Positions 56,961 to 64,000 of a stretch of 64,000 nt of DNA are shown here, piece by piece. This DNA is from Sclerodactyla briareus (Eukaryota; Echinodermata; Holothuroidea; Dendrochirotida; Sclerodactylidae), in the NCBI GenBank assembly GCA_026419785.1, contig JAODTK010005741.1, positions 83,220 through 147,219 on the forward strand. The letters run 5' to 3'. Position numbers and translations under genes: made by a program. Within the stretch, counting starts at the first letter, position 1. The number at the start of each line of letters is the position of its first letter. A model generated the notes under the pieces. The model did no database searches. It was not told the origin of the DNA and saw nothing but the letters and a program-made list of their open reading frames with translations.

Positions 56961-57959
56961 TTTAACTCACTTGATCAATCTAGGTTGACTTGACTGTTGT
57001 TTTCAAAGTGTCCACATATATTAACCGAGGTGTGCTACCAGATAACCACACGCATGTTTAAATGGGTTGCAGAAGGCATAGTAGGCCTCCAAGCCTAGTA
57101 AATTTACTTAGCTATGTATACACCCTCATCCGATTGTATCAAAGATAGGTCTTAACTAATTAAGAATCACATCGTCACTTCGCCTCACGCGTCTGGCGGT
57201 ACAGCGAGCAGACGCAATCGAAACAAGTACCCAAAAAAAAAAACCACCCATATGTATCAGTAACCCCAATCGTTATAATATAGGTATCTGTGCCACAGTG
57301 TGATAGCACGTCTCAGCAGAGAACGGGATGTAAAGATTAGTATCACGTTTTCGACCAAGTTTGTATTTCGATCATGGACCCTCGCGCTAGAAGTACATGA
57401 TCATGCAACAGATAATTTTCAAAACTGGCACAGATGAGAAGGGGACATGTTAAAACCCCCAAACCAACCTTTGGCATTCTGGCATGTTCCTCCTTGTTGA
57501 GTTATCTATTTTCACTGACTGAGTTCCACCCTAACTGATGACTTCACCAGAGTCCGATGCCAAGGTCGCCCATTGACTTTCCAACATTAAATGCTTATTT
57601 TTGCACCACTATAGCAGAAAATCTATTTATTATTCATAAATGAAATTAATGACACTATTCTTTTCATATCTATCAACTAGTTTCGGAAAATACATGTTTT
57701 CGGATCGACTTTTAAGCACACAGGGACCAGGTTACTCTCGTGACGTCCCGGGGCACAATTGCACAATTAGCAAAATTGTCTCTTTTCATCGCTCGAATCC
57801 GGCTGAATTTTTTTCTGAGTTTTAGGTTCCCTGAATATGAGATCAATGAACAATGGGTCTCGACAATGTCCACATTCGGACATTTTTAACATATGGCTAT
57901 ATTTCCTCTTTAATGCCTTTAGGCTTTACCTGACCCCACAAAGTCAAACATGGCCTCAT
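56961..57959. other. No recognised gene
   Basis: Sequence between the dispersed repeat and the hAT element. No domain recognised. It ends with CATGGCCTCATC just before the candidate TIR. Confidence 0.4.
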
Positions 57960-58175
57960 CGAGTGTTGGTGATTTGTTTTTGTTGTTTGTTTTTTATTGG
58001 AATTAAAAAAAAAATCGGATTTTCTTATTTAAATCAGTTTTTTTGTTCAAATCGGATTTGTTTTTTTTTCCAAATCGGATTTTTTTTTTTTTTCAAATCG
58101 ATTTTTTTTTTTTTTTTTTCACAAATCGGATTTTTTTTTTTTGTTTGTTTTTCAAATCTGATTTTTTTTTCATTC
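57960..58175. repeat. Left end and subterminal AAATCGGATT(T)n repeats of the hAT element
   Basis: The TIR-like GAGTGTTGGTGATTTG is followed by repeated AAATCGGATTTTT units at about 58,011, 58,041, 58,072, 58,095 and 58,123. T-tracts between units have grown to 10-17 bases. A 122-codon Phe-rich + frame here is an artefact of these T-runs. Confidence 0.6.
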
Positions 58176-58289
58176 ACATTCCACGCTCACATATATCCTT
58201 CCTGAGTCATCCCATATGAACCCTCACCCCTACCCAACTCATCTTGATAATCGTGGAAGAGCCTTCTGTCTATTCTGACTACTTGCAGG

Positions 58290-58455
58290 CTATATTAGCA
58301 TATATATAGATTATATATATATATATTATATATATATATCTCTATATATTATATATAAATGTATATATATAATAAGCTATATAATATATATATATATTAT
58401 ATATATATAATATATATATATATATAGATATAGATATATATATATATATGTGTGT
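58290..58455. repeat. TA microsatellite
   Basis: Imperfect (TA)n of about 160 bp inside the hAT element, ending in (TG)n. Confidence 0.95.
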
Positions 58456-58895
58456 GTGTCCCTCGTCCCCAGAACACTTAAATCGCTATGCAACCAACTG
58501 TGGGAACTCTTGGTGTAATCATTGCCTGTCTTTGTGTCCCTAATACCGCTATAGTTTATCTGTTTATACACAGGACATACATCAGGCAAAGGCCAAGTGG
58601 CCCACTCAGCTTGGTAATTGGGATTAAACTATTTTATTTTACAGTGTGTGTTTACTGTGTTTAATAGCATGTCCACACCTCATGAATAGAGTTTACTAAA
58701 AAAAACCCGTGGATGCCCTGGGCACCCTGCCATGGGGCCCTGGTCCATGCGGCCAATGATTAAGGTTTCTTGTGATCTTTGCCCTCATATTACATTCACT
58801 AGCAGGACAGCAGGACACTAAACCAGGCCTTGAGTTTATGATTTTTTTTTAGTTGATACATGCATTGATGCAAGACCATATGCTGTGGGAAACAT

Positions 58896-59070
58896 GATGT
58901 CATCTGGAATCACTTCACGAAACTGCCATCAAGCACTGCAACAGGGTGCCGTGCAAAGTGTCATACTTGTGGACATGAGATGCAAGGCCTTGTGAAGAGA
59001 ATGAGAACTCACTATGACAAGTGTTCTCAGTCAGCAGGATCAAGGCAAGTGCCAGCACTTTCAGCGCCTC
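58896..59070 (+). pseudogene. BED zinc-finger exon of hAT transposase
   Basis: It encodes DVIWNHFTKLPSS, then KCHTCGHEMQGLVKRMRTHYDKC. The pattern W..F......KC..C.......R...H...C is the BED finger, with two Cys followed by His and Cys ligands, which binds DNA at element ends in hAT transposases. The frame is open through the finger and into a Pro/Ser-rich linker before stopping at 59,193. The start codon is uncertain. Confidence 0.75.
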
Positions 59071-59639
59071 ATCCAGACACTGTTTTGCTGATTTTGATTG
59101 AGTTGAACTATATCCAGTTGGTGACTAAAACCTGGTTATCATCTGAATCTAGTGTATTCTCAGACTCACTGCCTATTGTATACAGTTTCACGTGACTGTG
59201 CATGATTGCATTGTAATTCCAAAGGTATTAAAACAGTGTAGATAAGATGATTATGATATCCCCCAACATAAAATTATTGTTAAACTGACAACTGTTTTTG
59301 AATTGGGCATCAGAATTATTATTTCCTATCATTGACTTATTGCCTGAATCGCAACTATCGTTGTGATTTTATTTGATGTGAATTCAACACACTGCCAATA
59401 AAGCTGTCCCTAAATTGTGCGGATAACAATTCTGTTTGCTTTAGCCTGCCCAAGCTTTGATAAGGCAATGTGGTTGAATACTATTTTTTTTTTGTTTCAC
59501 ACTCACGCGGCTTTTCATCGTAATGAGGCTAATGATAGGCCTGCTACTTTTGATGATTACTGAATGTTCTTTATTGACCACAGTGGTAACTGTGGATAAG
59601 GGGCAGTAATTTCGACTCCATTCCAAAATGCTTTGAGTC

Positions 59640-59790
59640 CAAATATATATATATTAATAATATATATATATATATTATATATATATTATCTATATTATAT
59701 ATACTCATATATATATATATACTATCTATTATTATCTATATATATATATATATATAATTATATATATATATTACATATATCTTCTAAACT
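59640..59790. repeat. TA microsatellite
   Basis: Imperfect (TA)n of about 150 bp within the intron-like part of the hAT element, followed by a T14-G8 run. Confidence 0.95.
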
Positions 59791-60870
59791 ATATTTTTTT
59801 TTTTGGGGGGGGATACCCTGACTTAACTTGTCAATTTGACACGTTTTGAGTGTTTTCATTAGTATTTATGCTCAAAGCTCGGAAAGGTTGTCCACCTAAC
59901 ATGACGCCGGGCAACCCATTAATCAACTACCCGAGGCAGTGCTTGATGGAATGACATCAAGTAGTTTGGACTTGTTGAGGATACTGTTAGACACATTTGA
60001 GTGGTGGTACATACATTTCAGCAGACTTAATCAGTTTTATTTGCTGCCAGAAATATAGGCCTAACCCTAGGTCCCTGGGCTGACAGTCTATAACCTTACA
60101 ATAGGCCCGTCAGTGTCATAACCACCTGGCACTGCTCTATTGTATAAAATCAGTGCCCATTGCCTACTGATACCCCTTGTAGTACCAGTTTCAAATGTCA
60201 TGACCCAATAGTTGAGTGAGTATGTACAGATTATTCAGTGTGTAGCAACATTGTATCGTCAACATGCCAAGTGTGGTCACAATAGGAGCGCAACCAAAAA
60301 AATATAGGGCAAAGTTAAGAGCAACGAGAGGAGAGCTCCTCCTCCTGAAGCAAAGGGGCGGAAATGAAAGACAACACGAAGAAGTTGCAATAAGGAAACT
60401 GGACTAAGCACAAGTTCTGAGCAGAGAAAATTGATAGGAAGAGGATTCAGAGACAAAAACCCATTTGGTGATTGTGTCCCACTCCGAGTCCCATCCGTCC
60501 TCTCCTGACTCACTTAACCGCGCCCCCCTCCCTCCCCATCCAAGTGTTTCAGCACCCTCAGTCCAATAATTATGGTGCAATATCCTTGTTTTGCATAGTT
60601 CACAACACAATGATAACTGGTTTTTATGAGGAATATGAAGAATACTTGTTTTAGTTCTATTTTTGTTCGCTGTGCGTTATTTTTCAAGTCCTCACAGTCG
60701 CGATCACCCCATGCAGCTGATCACCTCAGGCCCAGCAGTAACTTGCTAGGCAGTAACTGAGCTGCCATGGGGCCTAAATCAGTGGTTATAACGTTACTAT
60801 GCCTTTTTTCTGCTCTGAATGCCATTTGTGGAACTATTCATCCAGCTCGTTTTCTATTCCAAAAATGCAG

Positions 60871-61198
60871 GACCATCTTCACCGAGCACTGCTGAAAAAA
60901 CAGACCCTGCTGATGCATCACCGGCACCTTGTCTAGCAACACAGCCCAGCCCCTCTGCCCCATCAGGAAAATTCTTCAAGAAGACAGTGCCGGGGATAGA
61001 CAAATTCTAGTGAGACCCTCGACAACACAGAAAGCAGCAACTTGACGAGCAAGTCGCGAAGATGGTATATGCGACCAATCTCTGCATTCGGGCTAGTGGA
61101 CCATCCGAGTTCTTGAAAAGGTGGAAAATGCTGCGACCAGGCGATATACCACCCCTCCAGCATGGCCGTGGACAATATGAAACACTAAGATCCGAAAG
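60871..61198 (+). pseudogene. hAT transposase N-terminal core exon, interrupted
   Basis: Preceded by AAAAATGCAG. A Pro/Ser/Ala-rich linker, then VPGIDKF, followed at once by TAG TGA. In the same frame it then resumes with QLDEQVAKMVYATNL, SEFLKRWKMLRPG and DIPPL. This matches the hAT pattern 'LD..VA..IYAT..PF..V.H..F...V..LRPGY.PPS'. The two stops, and AFRLVDHP-like residues replaced in one stretch, show damage. The remainder of the transposase is not found. Confidence 0.75.
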
Positions 61199-61800
61199 CT
61201 AGGACTAAACATGTGTGCAAAGTGTTAAGAAAATGGCAATTGGATTCCGACATTGCTTGTGGCGGGGAGGGGGGGGGGGGGAGGGTGCAACATGAATCAG
61301 TCATAACCCAAATTTTCTAGTGGCTACCTATATGTTCACCACACTGATGATGACTACGTATGGGCATAAAATCATATTTGCCAGAATCTGAAAAGTTATT
61401 GTCTACGTGGACCCAGTGTATATGACATGTAACGGACAAGATAGGATACCGGGCGCGCAGCGCGATTTTTTTTCTTGGCATTCGGCTGGCCACCTGAAAC
61501 TGATTAGTCTGGCTCCAATTGCATTCGTATTTAGTAATCAGAAACTTGTTGTACAGGAAAATTACCTCATCCCAAAATGGAGGGGGACATGGGGTAGGCC
61601 TAGATTGTTGTGCTTGAATACATTTGTTCAATGTCCCTTCTTCATTTTCATCATATTCACACACACAGTTTTCAGGATAATGATAAACCAACCAGGAATA
61701 GGTATAATTCTTTATCACTGTTCACTTATTACAAAGAGACACTGATGACTTCTAGTGGATCATGCGGGCATGTGAGTTGTAGAGAAGCAGGCCTGACAGC

Positions 61801-61910
61801 CAGGGCGGCGATCATGGGGGGACGGGGGGGGCGACGGCGTCCCCCCCCCCAATATTTGGGTGTGGGTGGAAGCAATTGCATTCCCCCCCCCCCCCAATAT
61901 TGAGCCGACT
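61801..61910 (+). repeat. Short dispersed repeat, copy 2 (GGCGGCGATCATG head)
   Basis: AGGGCGGCGATCATGGGGGG matches the head at 372. Two C-runs (61,841-61,850 and 61,883-61,895), each followed by CAATATT, form an internal duplication. The - strand frames across it (Gly/Pro-rich) reflect the homopolymers. Confidence 0.45.
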
Positions 61911-62254
61911 GGAGTTCGCTGACCCTGTATCCGACAGATCCATCAGCAACCCATTTTTTAACAAACATGACCTAAATGAGCGAGTTGAGGGAATCTTCTG
62001 CTCCATTTTTCGATTTTTGCGCGTGCGCGAGGATATTTCAATGTGTCGGTAGTGTTTCAGACGTATGAGATGTGCTTCCTGCAGACATATGTTTTTCCTT
62101 AACCAAAATGTGAAATTTACTCTGGTTGTTCTCAATTATCAATGAGAAGAAGGCTGCGCTCCTTCCAAAGCCCCTATCGATGTACATAAGCCTAGCTTCA
62201 CTAGCTTAAGGTGTGTCTCTCTTCATTGGACGTTGTCAAACAAATCGCTATCTT

Positions 62255-62830
62255 GAGGTTGGAAGGGTGTTTGGACGACGGGGTAGGTCTACCACCTGGC
62301 GGGACTGTTATTATTTTTTATTTATGGTGGGACCACATTGTTGCAGTTGCGTGCAGTAGCGTGCACAATACTATCATATTGAGGCACCGGTGCGGACATC
62401 GAAAATGCAAACCAGGGAACGCCACAAATTAAGTTGTCAGAAAGACATGATTCAAAATTCAAGTGAAGAAAAGGCTGTCCAAAAATCCAAATATTGCCTG
62501 AATGTTGATGAATTCCCAACAGTGTAACTCGTTTTCTTTGAAGGGAAGAATGTGGGGCGACGAGCGAAGTTCTACCACCTGGCAGCCTGGCGGGACCTAG
62601 ATTTGTTTTGGCAAAATATGTCTATCTCAAATTTAAAAAAGAGTATTCGTCATCATTTATGGTGCTACCCGTTTTTGAAAGTTGGTTTGCGGCACTGTGT
62701 ACATACTAAGGTTGTCCGGCACACGGTGCGGGTGGAAACCGAGCCCAACAATAGTCAACGAAGATTCGGTCAGACAACGCCACAATTTCGTGCAAGACAT
62801 GATTAAAATTTTTGGTGAGACAAGTTTTAT
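62255..62830. repeat. Diverged two-unit tandem repeat, about 310 bp
   Basis: Unit 1 (about 62,260-62,470) and unit 2 (about 62,560-62,830) share TCTACCACCTGGC, GGCGGGAC, TTTATGGTG, GGCAC.(G)GGTGCGG, AACGCCACAA and AGACATGATT.AAAAT in the same order. Non-coding as far as visible. It lies near the right end of the hAT element. Confidence 0.6.
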
Positions 62831-63894
62831 GCCAAATTCCTGTTTTTTAGATGGAATGGTGGTCCAAAGGTGTCAAAATTGTTCTGCGCGCCGCTTCGCG
62901 CTCGTTGCGGTTTACTTCTGGGTTTACAACTCTTTGGCCCGTCCTGGCTCCAGTAGAACTGTCCCTCCCATGCGCCTGTGCCCCGCAAAGAAGATAAAAA
63001 CGGGGTCCGAACCTTTAAGGTGAAAACGCGGCCTGCCCTATCGTAAGAGATAGTTCCGAGAGTGGTCGTGCAATGTCTGTCGTTAGTCCAATTGGATCCT
63101 GCAAATCTCGCGCTTCGCGCGAACGTAGTAGTGGTGCATGCCATGATTCGATTGATCCGAACGCAACCCCAAAGTTCTTGTAGAACCTTCCTGAAATAAA
63201 CATTGTTATATGTTAGGGACTGCTGCTACTGTCCCCTGAGCATGGGACCGTGCCCTTTCCTGCAATCCGGGGGGGTCGGTCAAACGAAATTTTTTCTTGT
63301 ACGCTACGCGCCAACCTGTGTGCGCTCCGCTTAGATGGTATTCACGTGTCGTCCCGTGTCCCCCCTTGTCCGTCCCCCCCCCCCCAAACGCCAACACATC
63401 GCCGCCCGTGGCTGCAGCAATTTACCTGCCTGGGGCATTGCCCATGACAGTGCAAGTCACTGGCCATGTCTGTCCATCTGGAGGCCTGACTGATCGAAAC
63501 GAGAAATCTGATCATCAATGATGTGCACGTACCAGTGCCAGTCACCATTGGAAATCGCATCTCCAACCTTGCTGCCATTGCCATGTTATCATGGCATTTT
63601 TCTCCAACTTCTGTGCTACTAGTCCCTGTTTTATGTTTCTTTCAATTCCTAATCCAGATCTATAGTTTGGGAATGGGAGATTGGGGAATGTGAATCTGGG
63701 TGTGTCGAATGAAGGTAGGAGATCTGGTTCTAACTCTGACTTGGGCTTAAAGATTTTAACCCACAGAGGAGAGTTGAGCCATTATGGGACTGGGAAGGGG
63801 TGGGGGTAGCAAGTTTTCAACAATTGCAATTTGTTTACTCCCTTGGAATATTATTTGTAAATTTAACGATGTGCAATGCATTTTTAACATGGAG

Positions 63895-63997
63895 TAAGAC
63901 CAAGTGATTTAAATCGTGATTTGAAAAAATCATTTGATTTAAATCGCGATTTCAATCACTGATTTTAAATCCACGTGATTTAAATCAACCAACCCTG
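63895..63997. repeat. Right end and subterminal GATTTAAATC repeats of the hAT element
   Basis: Repeated GATTTAAATC-type units (about 63,907, 63,936, 63,976), then TCAACCAACCCTG, the reversed TIR. Only three bases of flank remain before the window ends. Confidence 0.65.
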
Positions 63998-64000
63998 TGC

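Larger units (their letters stand above)
57960..63997 (+). mobile_element. hAT-superfamily DNA transposon of about 6 kb, defective
   Basis: The left end GAGTGTTGGTGATTT and the reversed right end CAGGGTTGGTTGATTT form imperfect terminal repeats. Inside both ends lie stretches of AAATC/GATTT units (57,999-58,170 and 63,905-63,990). Between them are a BED zinc-finger exon (58,896-59,070) and an exon for the N-terminal part of a hAT transposase core (60,871-61,198). The RNase H-like catalytic region with its acidic triad and the C-terminal dimerisation domain are not visible, so the copy is defective. Later insertions include TA microsatellites, a dispersed repeat and a tandem duplication. The right target duplication is cut off by the window edge. 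Confidence 0.6.

Noticed and set aside
57837-58205. 122-codon Phe-rich frame resembling a membrane protein
   Set aside because: The hydrophobic residues are produced by expanded T-tracts between AAATCGG units of the transposon end.
61729-62135. Gly/Pro-rich minus-strand frames
   Set aside because: Generated by C/G homopolymers in the dispersed repeat at 61,801-61,910.
1-64000. CRISPR arrays, operons, prokaryotic promoters
   Set aside because: Intron-containing genes, LINEs, SINEs and microsatellites show this is animal DNA. The tandem repeats seen are long-period and diverged, not repeat-spacer arrays.

Overview
The window comes from an animal nuclear genome. Genes are sparse and split by introns with GT-AG boundaries. 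Intergenic space is A+T-rich and filled with non-LTR retrotransposon remnants, tRNA-derived SINE-like pieces, terminal-inverted-repeat (TIR) elements, AAT/TA/GTAT microsatellites and many long poly-G/poly-C runs. The element mix and the host gene suggest an invertebrate, probably marine and possibly deuterostome (echinoderm-like), but the sequence alone does not fix the lineage. There are no operons, CRISPR arrays or other prokaryotic features.

The one host gene I recognise is glucoside xylosyltransferase (GXYLT, GT8 family), which adds xylose to O-glucose on EGF repeats of Notch-type proteins. One copy lies on the + strand in five recognised exons between 26,293 and 31,128. A second, partial copy lies on the - strand (exons 39,776-40,102 and 38,312-38,484), tail-to-tail with the first. 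Exon edges, intron phases and the catalytic motif region of the + copy are clear. Several exons nevertheless carry single-base frameshifts, so either the assembly has many indel errors or the copies are recent pseudogenes. The membrane-anchor exon and the last exon were not found.

Layout. 1-26 kb: a decayed LINE with endonuclease and reverse transcriptase (RT) parts (3.6-6.1 kb) and a shorter relative (20.5-21.7 kb); a CR1-like LINE 3' end (8.3-9.0 kb); an RT fragment interrupted by a 152-bp TA-flanked MITE (10.5-11.0 kb); diverged tandem repeats (6.8-7.5 and 15.6-16.6 kb); a dispersed repeat of about 0.9 kb (19.5-20.5 kb); and a Harbinger-like element with a nested MITE (21.9-23.2 kb). 26-40 kb: the two GXYLT copies, separated by back-to-back LINE 3' ends (L1/Tx1-like, then R2-superclade-like) and a SINE. 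40-58 kb: mostly unrecognised sequence with repeat copies, MITE relics and two large AAT/ATT palindromic arrays. 58-64 kb: a hAT transposon of about 6 kb, with both ends, a BED zinc-finger exon and an N-terminal transposase-core exon; the window stops within a few bases of its 3' end.

Apart from the GXYLT pair the biology here is that of mobile elements, most of them broken. I found no convincing novel multi-gene system.
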